Assembly (NCBI GenBank): GCA_003219115.1
Contig: QHPN01000086.1
Coordinates: 2,703-29,135, forward strand
DNA: 26,433 bases
Source of the DNA: Verrucomicrobiota bacterium
GTDB taxonomy: Bacteria; Verrucomicrobiota; Verrucomicrobiia; Chthoniobacterales; UBA10450
Reading direction: 5' to 3'
Positions within the stretch are counted from its first letter, which is position 1. Every line of letters starts with the position of its first letter. The notes below the pieces were generated by a model. That model did not search any database, was not told the origin of the DNA, and saw nothing but the letters and a program-made list of their open reading frames with translations. The translations under genes were made by a program, and so were the position numbers. Shown here in pieces: positions 1 to 6,710 of the stretch.

Positions 1-1928
1 CGACAACATGCAGTTGGGCGCAACGCAAGGAAGAAGGCGTTTATAAAGCCTTCGAAGGGATCAAGCAGCGCATCAATATTATCGACACGCCAGGTCACGT
101 TGATTTTACGGCGGAAGTGGAGCGTTCCCTGCGCGTGCTCGACGGCGCCATCGCAGTTTTTGATGGTGTCGCCGGGGTGCAACCGCAATCCGAAACCGTC
201 TGGCGGCAGGCGACAAAGTACAATGTGCCGCGACTGGCGTTCATCAATAAGATGGATCGAGTCGGGGCCGATTTCGAAATGTCGGTGCAAAGCATCCACA
301 AAAAGCTGGGCGCCAATGCTTGGCCGGTCTTGCTCCCGCTCGGCCGGGAGGATCAGCTCAAAGGGCAGCTCGACATCATTAATAAGAAGGCAATCATTTA
401 TTCGGACGGCGACCAGATGGGATCGACATACGAGGTGACAGATATTCCCGAGGAGTATGTCGATGCGGTAAACAAGGCCTACGAAATTCTGCTCGAGCAG
501 ATTTCAAACATCGATGACGAGGTGGCCGAGGCCGTGATCCATGAAAAACCGGTAACGCCGGAGCTGCTGAAGGCGGGTATTCGCCGCCAGACCATCGCGA
601 ACAAATTTGTGCCGGTCATTGGCGGTTCGGCGTTGAAGAACAAAGGCGTCCAGTACCTGGTCGATGCCGTGGTCGATTATCTGCCGAGCCCACTCGATAT
701 TCCGCCAGCCAAAGGGATGGAGCCCGACACGCGCGAACCGATCGATGCGCCAACGGACGACAACGGAAACTTTTGTTCACTGGCGTTCAAACTTTGGAGT
801 GATCCGTTTGTCGGCAAACTCGTTTTCTTCCGGGTCTATTCCGGCACGCTTTCAAAAGGCGACACGGTTTACAATCCGCGCACGAACAAGCGCGAACGCA
901 TTTCACGTTTGATCCAGATTCAGGCGGACAAACGCGAAGACATTGAGACCTGTTATTCCGGCGACATTGCCGCGATCGTCGGGATCAAGAATATCACCAC
1001 CGGCGATACCCTTTGCGACGAGGACCATCCAATTTTGCTCGAGCCGCCGACCTTCCCTGATCCCGTTATTTCGATGGCGATCGAGCCAAAGACCAAATTG
1101 GATCAGGAAAAAATGGGGGTCGCGCTGCAACGACTCGCCGAAGAAGATCCCACTTTCCGCGTTTACACTCACGAAGACACCGGACAAACCATCATCGCCG
1201 GAATGGGCGAGTTGCATTTGGAAATCATTCGCGATCGTATGTTCCGCGAGTTCAAAGTGGACGCGAACGCCGGCAAACCGCAGATCGCGTATCGTGAGAC
1301 AATCACAGGCGGCGCGCACGGCGTCGGCAAATTGATCAAGCAATCCGGCGGTCGCGGACAATACGGCCATGTGGAAGTGGACGTGCGTCCGGCCAGCCGG
1401 GGGACCGGTTTGGTGATTGAGAACAAGATCGTCGGCGGCGTGATTCCGCGTGAATATATTCCCGCGGTCAAGAAAGGCATCGAAGAAGCGGTGCTAAACG
1501 GTGTGCTCGGCGGTTATCCAGTCATCGACGTTGAAGTCGATATTGTTTACGGGAGTTATCACGAAGTCGATTCCAACGAATTGGCTTTCAAAATGGCCGC
1601 GATATTTGCCATGAAAGATGGTTTCAAACAGGGCAAACCAATCCTGCTCGAGCCGATCATGAAAGTGGAAAACAGCACCCCGGAAGAATATCAGGGCGAT
1701 ATCATCGGTGACCTGAATCGCCGGCGAGCGCGGATCGATAGCATCGAGGCGCGCGGTAACCTCACCATCGTGAACGCGGAAGTGCCGCTCGCGGAAATGT
1801 TCGGTTACGCCACCGCCATTCGCTCGCTCTCCAAAGGGCGCTCCAGTTATTCGATGGAGCCCTCGCATTTCGAGCAGGTCCCGCAGAATTTGGTCAGCGC
1901 AATTCTTGACCAAAAGGAGACGAAATGA
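1..1928 (+). CDS. fusA: Elongation factor G, 5' partial
   Basis: Ribosomal translocase GTPase. The reading frame is open from base 3, so the gene enters from the left edge; 641 residues are visible against about 700 in the family, and the P-loop and part of switch I lie outside. The G3 motif DTPGH is encoded at 84-98 and the G4 motif NKMD at 246-257. The later domains follow in full, including GGRGQYGHV and the C-terminal GYATAIRSLSKGRSSYSMEP region. The switch-I-proximal stretch before RINIIDTPGH (TTCSW, then AQRKEEGVYKAFEGIKQ) is several residues longer than in Escherichia coli EF-G. The stop overlaps the rpsJ start (ATGA). No tuf gene follows. Confidence 0.97.
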   Translation, partial: TTCSWAQRKEEGVYKAFEGIKQRINIIDTPGHVDFTAEVERSLRVLDGAIAVFDGVAGVQPQSETVWRQATKYNVPRLAFINKMDRVGADFEMSVQSIHKKLGANAWPVLLPLGREDQLKGQLDIINKKAIIYSDGDQMGSTYEVTDIPEEYVDAVNKAYEILLEQISNIDDEVAEAVIHEKPVTPELLKAGIRRQTIANKFVPVIGGSALKNKGVQYLVDAVVDYLPSPLDIPPAKGMEPDTREPIDAPTDDNGNFCSLAFKLWSDPFVGKLVFFRVYSGTLSKGDTVYNPRTNKRERISRLIQIQADKREDIETCYSGDIAAIVGIKNITTGDTLCDEDHPILLEPPTFPDPVISMAIEPKTKLDQEKMGVALQRLAEEDPTFRVYTHEDTGQTIIAGMGELHLEIIRDRMFREFKVDANAGKPQIAYRETITGGAHGVGKLIKQSGGRGQYGHVEVDVRPASRGTGLVIENKIVGGVIPREYIPAVKKGIEEAVLNGVLGGYPVIDVEVDIVYGSYHEVDSNELAFKMAAIFAMKDGFKQGKPILLEPIMKVENSTPEEYQGDIIGDLNRRRARIDSIEARGNLTIVNAEVPLAEMFGYATAIRSLSKGRSSYSMEPSHFEQVPQNLVSAILDQKETK

Positions 1929-2236
1929 CGAACGGCCAGCGTATTCGCATTCGTTTGAAGGCATTCGATCATCGCATGCTCGACCAATCCGCCGTCGAGA
2001 TTGTCGAGACCGCGAAACGCACAGGTGCGCGCGTGGCTGGCCCAATTCCGCTCCCGACTCTAATCGAAAAGTTTACCGTCAATCGCTCGCCCCACGTCGA
2101 CAAAAAATCGATGGACCAATTTGAAATCCGCACCCATAAACGTCTGCTCGACATTATCGAACCGACGGCGAAAACAGTGGATGAGCTGAAGAAATTAAAT
2201 TTGCCTGCGGGCGTGGATATTACGATTAAGATCTAA
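1925..2236 (+). CDS. rpsJ: 30S ribosomal protein S10
   Basis: Small-subunit protein of the 30S head, also the NusE antitermination partner in other bacteria. The 103 residues match the usual length. Recognisable family segments are RIRLKAFDHRMLDQSA near the N-terminus, GPIPLPT in the middle and EIRTHKRLLDI near the C-terminus. The ATG overlaps the fusA stop by four bases, so the two genes are probably translationally coupled, with AAGGAGA just upstream serving as ribosome binding site inside fusA. It opens the S10 part of the cluster. Confidence 0.97.
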   Translation: MTNGQRIRIRLKAFDHRMLDQSAVEIVETAKRTGARVAGPIPLPTLIEKFTVNRSPHVDKKSMDQFEIRTHKRLLDIIEPTAKTVDELKKLNLPAGVDITIKI

Positions 2237-2265
2237 TCGCTTGAGAATTTTCGCTGAATTTCAAA

Positions 2266-2907
2266 ATGAGCATCGGGTTACTTGGACAAAAAATTGGCAT
2301 GACCAGCGTCTACGACGCCAATGGCAAGCTACGTCCAGTGACCGTGATTGCAGCGGGCGATAACGTTTTGGTCCGCCGGATTACGGCGGAGCGCGATGGC
2401 TACTCGGGGGTGCAGGTTGGGTTCGGTGCGCAAAAGGAATCGCGTTTGAACAAGTCTGAGCTCGGTGCCTACAAGAAAGCCGGCGTCGAACCGAAAAGAT
2501 TTTCCCGCGAATTCCGTCTTGAGACGGATCTGCCAGATGGCGAAGTGAATTTGAGTGTCACCCAATTTCAGGCGGGCGATTTTGTCGACGTCATCGGGCG
2601 ATCCAAGGGCAAGGGATTCCAGGGTGTGATGAAGAAGCATAATATGGCGGGACAAGGTGCCGCCCATGGGTCGAAGACACACCGGCGCAATGGCGCCATC
2701 GGGAATCGTTCTACGCCCGGCCGGATTTGGAAGAACATGGGCATGCCCGGGCATCTCGGGGACGAGCGCGTAACGGTGCAGAATTTGCAGATCATGCAGG
2801 TGCGCGAATCGGAAAAAATAATTCTCGTTAGCGGCGCAGTCCCCGGTTCGAACGGATCATTTGTGGTGGTGCGACCCGCGATCAAGAAGCCGGCGACGAA
2901 ATCATGA
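2266..2907 (+). CDS. rplC: 50S ribosomal protein L3
   Basis: Early-assembly 23S rRNA binding protein near the peptidyl transferase centre. The 213-residue product starts MSIGLLGQKIGMT and contains the L3 hallmark GSKTHRRNGAIG followed by TPGRIWKNMGMPGHLG. The length is normal. The 29-base gap after rpsJ has no clear Shine-Dalgarno motif; the AT-rich leader may suffice. The stop overlaps the rplD start by four bases (ATGA). Confidence 0.97.
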   Translation: MSIGLLGQKIGMTSVYDANGKLRPVTVIAAGDNVLVRRITAERDGYSGVQVGFGAQKESRLNKSELGAYKKAGVEPKRFSREFRLETDLPDGEVNLSVTQFQAGDFVDVIGRSKGKGFQGVMKKHNMAGQGAAHGSKTHRRNGAIGNRSTPGRIWKNMGMPGHLGDERVTVQNLQIMQVRESEKIILVSGAVPGSNGSFVVVRPAIKKPATKS

Positions 2908-3521
2908 GCGCGAAAGTCTTAACGAGAGCGGCCGCGAAAGAGGCGAAGATCGCGTTGATAGAAAACGGGCGCGGGACGCAGGCGGTGCACGATGTCGTGG
3001 TCGCGATGCGGGCGGCGCGGCGTTCTGGGACGGCGAACACGAAAACGAAAGCCGATGTGGATTTATCCGGAGCGAAACCGTGGCGGCAAAAAGGAACTGG
3101 GCGTGCGCGTGCCGGTTACAAATCGTCCGTCATTTGGCGCGGCGGTGGCGTCGTTTTCGGGCCGAAGCCGCATGATTATTCCAAGAAAACGTCGAAATCG
3201 GTGCGCCGCCTCGCGTTTCAAAAGGCACTAAGCGAGCGGATCAATGCCGGTGATGTGCTGACAATTGGCGAGTTGGCGGTGAAGGAGATTAAGACCAAGG
3301 CGTTCGTCCAGTTGGTCAAAAAGCAGACCAATGCGAGGCGGGTCCTGATTGTGTCGGATGGGTTTGACGAGAATACCTATAAATCGGCGCGCAACATCAA
3401 GCCGGTGACATTGGCGACGGCGAGCGATGTGAACACGGAGCAGCTGCTTTCCTTTGAGAAAATTTTGGTAACCGATGGCGGTCTGGCGAAGCTCGCGGAA
3501 AGAACGAACGGAGGCAAATGA
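2904..3521 (+). CDS. rplD: 50S ribosomal protein L4
   Basis: Large-subunit protein whose extended loop lines the exit tunnel. In Escherichia coli it represses the S10 operon; whether it does so here is unknown. The 205-residue product carries the L4 signature in the tunnel loop, AKPWRQKGTGRARAG, and SVIWRGGGVVFGPKP just after. Its start overlaps the rplC stop, and its own stop overlaps the rplW start (ATGA), behind a good GGAGG ribosome binding site at 3510-3514. Confidence 0.96.
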   Translation: MSAKVLTRAAAKEAKIALIENGRGTQAVHDVVVAMRAARRSGTANTKTKADVDLSGAKPWRQKGTGRARAGYKSSVIWRGGGVVFGPKPHDYSKKTSKSVRRLAFQKALSERINAGDVLTIGELAVKEIKTKAFVQLVKKQTNARRVLIVSDGFDENTYKSARNIKPVTLATASDVNTEQLLSFEKILVTDGGLAKLAERTNGGK

Positions 3522-3802
3522 ACGAGCCCTTCGATATCATTGAAACAGCGTCGCTCACGGAAAAGGCCACGCTTTTGAGCGAGAAACAGAACAAGTACGT
3601 CTTTCGCGTTCGGCCGCGCGCTAACAAGATTCAGATCAAACAGGCAGTTGAGAAACTTTTTCAAAAGAAGGTAGTGGACGTGAACACCTGCAATTACGCC
3701 GGCAAAAAGAAACGTGAACGTCGGGCCGACTTCGGCCGCAAATCGCATTGGAAGAAAGCGATCGTGACATTGCAGGAAGGGGAGAAGATCGATCTCGTAT
3801 GA
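3518..3802 (+). CDS. rplW: 50S ribosomal protein L23
   Basis: Tunnel-exit protein that provides the docking site for trigger factor and SRP in characterised bacteria. The 94-residue protein shows the family pattern ASLTEKATLL near the N-terminus, FRVRPRANKIQIKQAVEKLF in the middle, and the VVDVNTCNYAGKKKR strand-loop. The start overlaps the rplD stop. A 126-base spacer with structured repeats separates it from rplB, which is unusual inside an S10 operon. Confidence 0.95.
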   Translation: MNEPFDIIETASLTEKATLLSEKQNKYVFRVRPRANKIQIKQAVEKLFQKKVVDVNTCNYAGKKKRERRADFGRKSHWKKAIVTLQEGEKIDLV

Positions 3803-3807
3803 CGAGA

Positions 3808-3918
3808 CGGAACATAGCGCTGTGCGCTGTGCGCCCAACGGGCATTTTGCCCGTTGACATGATGTATCGCAGCGGGCTGGAAGCCGCGCTCGACGCACAG
3901 GCCACAAGCCTATGTTCC
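3808..3918. repeat. Inverted pair of two-hairpin repeat units (rplW-rplB spacer)
   Basis: Unit A reads rightward from 3808. It has the leader CGGAACATAG, hairpin 1 AGCGC-TGT-GCGCT (3816-3828), the linker TGTGCGCC and hairpin 2 CAACGGGCA-TTT-TGCCCGTTG (3836-3856). Unit B is inverted (3918 back to 3871). Read on the minus strand it gives GGAACATAG, hairpin AGGC-TTGTG-GCCT, linker TGTGCGTC, then a hairpin AGCGC.../...CGCT with one bulge. The leader and linker are conserved while the arms differ and still pair. It fills almost the whole spacer between two co-oriented ribosomal genes. Confidence 0.85.
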
Positions 3919-3928
3919 ACATAACTAT

Positions 3929-4780
3929 ATGGCTTTAAAATCCTACCGCCCACTTACTCCGACGCTGCGGTTCAAATCGCTGCCCGCTTTCGATGAAATT
4001 ACGAAAGCGCGGCCGGCGAAGCGTTTGCTTGAACCGAAGAAGAAGACTGGGGGCCGAAATCATTTCGGCCGATTGACGTCGCGCCACATTGGCGGCGGTC
4101 ACAAACACCATTATCGGAAGGTTGATTTCAAAAGGCGAAAGCGCGGGATTGAAGCGGAGGTGCTGGGAATTGAGTACGATCCCAACCGCTCGGCCCGGAT
4201 TGCCCTTATTAAGTACAGCGACGGCGAACTCAGTTACATTCTCGCGCCAGACGGCTTGGGCGTTGGCGCGCGAGTGATGTCGGGCGCTGAGGCCGCACCG
4301 GATTTGGGAAATGCCATGCCGTTGTCAGCGATTCCACTCGGTACCAACATTCACAACATTGAGCTGACGCCGGGACGGGGCGGCCAGATTGCACGCAGCG
4401 CTGGTCAACAGGCGACGCTAAACAACCGGGAGGGTGGTTACGGTTTGGTGAAGATGCCCTCCGGCGAAATCCGGCGCATCCACGAGACCTGTTACGCGAC
4501 GATCGGCCAGGTCGGGAACGTCGATCACATGAATGTGTCGAGTGGCAAGGCTGGCCGGACACGCTGGCAGGGACGACGGCCGCATGTGCGCGGCATGGTG
4601 ATGAATCCGATCGATCATCCCATGGGCGGTGGCCAGGGTAAATCAAAAGGCGGCGGCGGCCGGCATCACCCGGTGAGCCCGTGGGGGCAACTGGCGAAAG
4701 GATTTAAAACACGGGCGAAACATAAACCGAGCGATCGGTTCATTTTGGAAAGGAGAAGGGGAAAGAAAAGATCGGCGTGA
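3929..4780 (+). CDS. rplB: 50S ribosomal protein L2
   Basis: Core 23S rRNA binding protein needed for subunit association and peptidyl transfer. The 283 residues include the RNA-binding region (GGRNHFGRLTSRHIGGGHKH), the SH3-like barrel, and the C-terminal loop HPMGGGQGKSKGGGGRHHPV, which carries the conserved histidine near the catalytic centre. It is slightly longer than the usual 273-277 residues. The start ATG has no obvious Shine-Dalgarno motif, and the repeat pair in the preceding spacer ends about ten bases before it. Confidence 0.97.
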   Translation: MALKSYRPLTPTLRFKSLPAFDEITKARPAKRLLEPKKKTGGRNHFGRLTSRHIGGGHKHHYRKVDFKRRKRGIEAEVLGIEYDPNRSARIALIKYSDGELSYILAPDGLGVGARVMSGAEAAPDLGNAMPLSAIPLGTNIHNIELTPGRGGQIARSAGQQATLNNREGGYGLVKMPSGEIRRIHETCYATIGQVGNVDHMNVSSGKAGRTRWQGRRPHVRGMVMNPIDHPMGGGQGKSKGGGGRHHPVSPWGQLAKGFKTRAKHKPSDRFILERRRGKKRSA

Positions 4781-4838
4781 TGTAGCCACGGCGCTCTGTC
4801 GCCGTGCAACATTCGCCCCGACAGAGCAGGGCGCTACA
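4781..4838. repeat. Inverted pair of single-hairpin repeat units (rplB-rpsS spacer)
   Basis: The element starts on the base after the rplB stop. Unit A is TGTAGC followed by hairpin CACGGCG-CTCTGT-CGCCGTG (4787-4806). Unit B is inverted. Read on the minus strand it is TGTAGC, then CGCCC...GGGCG arms (4829-4833 with 4814-4818) around a loop that again contains CTCTGT. TGTAGC and CTCTGT are shared while the arms differ but stay complementary. The ends (TGTAGC/GCTACA) also pair, so the whole element can fold as one structure. Confidence 0.8.
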
Positions 4839-4850
4839 AATTTGACATTT

Positions 4851-5129
4851 ATGGCTAGATCATTGAAGAAAGGACCCTTCGTCGAATCGTATCTTCTGGA
4901 GAAGATCGATAAGATGAACAATTCGGGCGCGAAGAAACCAATCAAGACCTGGTCGCGGCGCTCGATGGTAACGCCGGATTTTGTCGGCCACACGTTTTTG
5001 GTTCACAACGGAAAGAATTTCCAGTCTGTTTTCGTGACCGAAAACATGGTTGGTCACAAGCTCGGCGAATTTTCGCCTACGCGCGTGTTCAAGAAACACG
5101 GTTCGCACACGGCGAAAGTGACGAAGTAA
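4851..5129 (+). CDS. rpsS: 30S ribosomal protein S19
   Basis: 30S head protein that contacts 16S rRNA and, with S13, the A-site finger. It has 92 residues when started at the ATG giving MARSLKKGPFV, the normal N-terminus; an in-frame TTG at 4842 would only add three residues. The family segments HNGKNFQSVFVTENMVGHKLGEF (split here between HNGKNFQS and VFVTENMVGHKLGEF) and PTRVFKKHG are present. The next gene is not rplV, as would be expected, but an unrelated coiled-coil protein. Confidence 0.96.
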   Translation: MARSLKKGPFVESYLLEKIDKMNNSGAKKPIKTWSRRSMVTPDFVGHTFLVHNGKNFQSVFVTENMVGHKLGEFSPTRVFKKHGSHTAKVTK

Positions 5130-5157
5130 GTTGAATTTGCGATCAGGAATTTGCGGG

Positions 5158-5185
5158 TTGCGATTGCCAAAAATGGCGGTCGCAA
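5158..5185 (+). promoter_or_regulatory. Hairpin over the start region of the coiled-coil gene
   Basis: TTGCGATTGCC (5158-5168) and GGCGGTCGCAA (5175-5185) pair as an 11-bp stem with two G-U pairs and a six-base loop. The ATG at 5173 lies at the loop-stem boundary and the alternative ATG at 5185 starts on the last stem base. It could mask translation initiation, or it could be a remnant of a repeat based on the word TTGCGAT, which occurs several times in 5134-5200. Confidence 0.45.
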
Positions 5186-6009
5186 TGTCGCACATCGCAA
5201 TGGTGGGAGCGTTGGTTAGCTACGGCGCCGACGCAGGGAAAGATAGTTCTTTGACAGAACCCAAGAATGAACATGCGGCGGCAGTGACAGGGGTATCGCC
5301 TGTACCATCGGCGAGCCCGCAATTGTCAGTGCCGCCTTCGGAAGTGACGGAATTGCTGTCACAGAAGGAAGAATTGCGCCGTCAGTTGTCGCTGAGCCAG
5401 CAAACGGTGCAAACGCTGACGAGCAGCCTGGCCGAATCGAACGCCGAGGCAGAATTGTTTCGGCGAAAATTCGCCGATCTTGAATTGCGGATGGAAGCGC
5501 TCGGGCTGGCTTCAGCAAGCAAGGACCGCGCGAAACTGGAGCAACGGTTGCTGACCGCTGTGAGCGATTTGCAGCTGGCGCAGAAGGAACGTGACCGATA
5601 CCGCGATCAAATGATGCAGTTATCAGAAGCGATGCTGCACTACCTGAAAACGGCAGAAGGCGGCGATGCGCAGGCACGAATGGATGTGGAAGCGCAATTG
5701 CGCTCGATGAACACGCTGGTCGAGAAGTCGAGCAAGGCGGGGCCGGCGACCGGATCGCTGCTCGATGGCGGTGTCATCGGACTGAAGGAGGAATGGTCCT
5801 TTGTGGTTGGTAATTTTGGCGCGCGCGAGGGTGTGAAAATTGGAATGCCGCTGCGAGTGAAACGCGGAGATGAAGTCGTGGCGAGGTTGCGGGTAGTAGA
5901 TGTACGTGAACGGATTTGCGGCGCGATCATTCAGGAATCTGGAAAGGAGAAAATTAAGGTGGGAGATCGACTCGAAGTCGATGCCCGGCCGGATGTGAGT
6001 GTGAGATGA
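5173..6009 (+). CDS. Coiled-coil protein of unknown function inside the S10 cluster
   Basis: I do not recognise a named family. Started at ATG 5173 it has 278 residues; ATG 5185 is equally possible. A short, weakly hydrophobic N-terminus (MVGALVSYGADA) could be a poor signal peptide. A Ser/Pro/Ala-rich stretch follows, then a long coiled coil at about residues 42-165 (for example LLSQKEELRRQLSLSQQTVQ). The C-terminus is a compact beta-rich domain at about residues 195-270 (SFVVGNFGAREGVKIGMPLR, then VARLRVVDVRERICGAII and KIKVGDRLEV). That layout loosely resembles envelope proteins with a coiled coil plus beta-barrel, such as MreC, but this is only an analogy. It is co-oriented with, and placed between, rpsS and rplV. 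Confidence 0.8.
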   Translation: MAVAMSHIAMVGALVSYGADAGKDSSLTEPKNEHAAAVTGVSPVPSASPQLSVPPSEVTELLSQKEELRRQLSLSQQTVQTLTSSLAESNAEAELFRRKFADLELRMEALGLASASKDRAKLEQRLLTAVSDLQLAQKERDRYRDQMMQLSEAMLHYLKTAEGGDAQARMDVEAQLRSMNTLVEKSSKAGPATGSLLDGGVIGLKEEWSFVVGNFGAREGVKIGMPLRVKRGDEVVARLRVVDVRERICGAIIQESGKEKIKVGDRLEVDARPDVSVR

Positions 6010-6024
6010 AGAAAAGGCTAAAAA

Positions 6025-6091
6025 GTTAAAAAGGTTAAATAGTTAAAACGGAGTAGGTGTTTGGCCGTTTAAACAACTTAACCTTTTTAAC
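6025..6091. repeat. AT-rich inverted repeat upstream of rplV
   Basis: GTTAAAAAGGTTAA (6025-6038) is exactly complementary to TTAACCTTTTTAAC (6078-6091). The match continues imperfectly inward to AACGG (about 6047-6051) and CCGTT (about 6065-6069), giving arms of about 27 bases around a short GC-richer centre. Both arms are built from the word TTAAC or its complement, which also recurs ahead of rplF and rpsM. It could fold in the mRNA leader of rplV; no U-run marks it as a terminator. Confidence 0.75.
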
Positions 6092-6104
6092 GGTTTAACG
6101 AGAT

Positions 6105-6578
6105 ATGGAAGTCAGAGCGATATATAAGTACGCGAAGATTTCGCCGTTCAAGGCGCGCGAAGTCACCCGCGAGATTCAGGGCCTGCCGGTTTCGGCAGCG
6201 CTCGATATCGTCGCGTACAGCCCAAAGAAAGCGGCTGCGCTGGTGAACAAGACGTTGAAGAGCGCGGTGGCAAACGCGGAGAACAATGCCAATCTCAAAG
6301 TAGATGCTTTGGTGGTGAAAGAAGCCATCGTTGGCGAAGGGCCGACGATAAAACGGATGATGGCGCGGGCGCGTGGGAGCGGCAGCCGGATTTTGAAACG
6401 CAGTAGCCACATTCGCATCGTGTTGACGGACGAGATTAAGATCGAAACGCGCGAGACGCGGAAAGCGGAACAAAAAGCGGCGAAGAAAAAGGCTGCCGAG
6501 GGGAAAGCCGAAGGCGAACTGGCGCAAGCAAAGGGTGAAAAACCGAAAAAGCATGCGCCGAAGAAAGCGAAGAAATAA
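6105..6578 (+). CDS. rplV: 50S ribosomal protein L22 with C-terminal extension
   Basis: Tunnel-wall protein of the 50S subunit. Residues 1-108 align with the usual ~110-residue L22, including SPFKAREVTREIQGLPV, AEVNN-like AENNANLKVD and the beta-hairpin loop KRMMARARGSGSRILKRSSHI. The remaining ~48 residues are a Lys/Ala/Glu-rich tail (ETRKAEQKAAKKKAAEGKAE and following), longer than in most bacteria and likely disordered, rRNA-contacting or solvent exposed. No strong Shine-Dalgarno is seen; the AT-rich inverted repeat lies immediately upstream. Confidence 0.95.
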   Translation: MEVRAIYKYAKISPFKAREVTREIQGLPVSAALDIVAYSPKKAAALVNKTLKSAVANAENNANLKVDALVVKEAIVGEGPTIKRMMARARGSGSRILKRSSHIRIVLTDEIKIETRETRKAEQKAAKKKAAEGKAEGELAQAKGEKPKKHAPKKAKK

Positions 6579-6710
6579 CTATGGAAGGTCATTCTGAGCG
6601 AAGCGAAGCGGAGTTGAAGAATCCAGGCGAAGTTGTGGTAAAGCTTTCGCAACGGGCTCTCCCGGTCCAAGCCGGATTGGCATTTTTGCTCGGGATTACG
6701 GAGGTTTCTT
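6579..6710 (+). repeat. rplV-rpsC spacer with the CATTCTGAGCGAAGCG motif
   Basis: This 132-base gap contains TCATTCTGAGCGAAGCGAAG near 6590-6609, followed by a further GCGGAG and GAAGAATCC. The phrase is close to a dispersed sequence (CATTCTGAGCGAAGCGAAGAATC) that I recognise from intergenic regions of many environmental bacteria. The right end carries a clear ribosome binding site, GGAGG, eight bases before the rpsC ATG. I see no convincing gene here. Confidence 0.55.

Noticed and set aside
5131..5172. TTG start adding 14 residues to the coiled-coil protein
   Set aside because: It starts one base after the rpsS stop, has no ribosome binding site, and an ATG is available at 5173.
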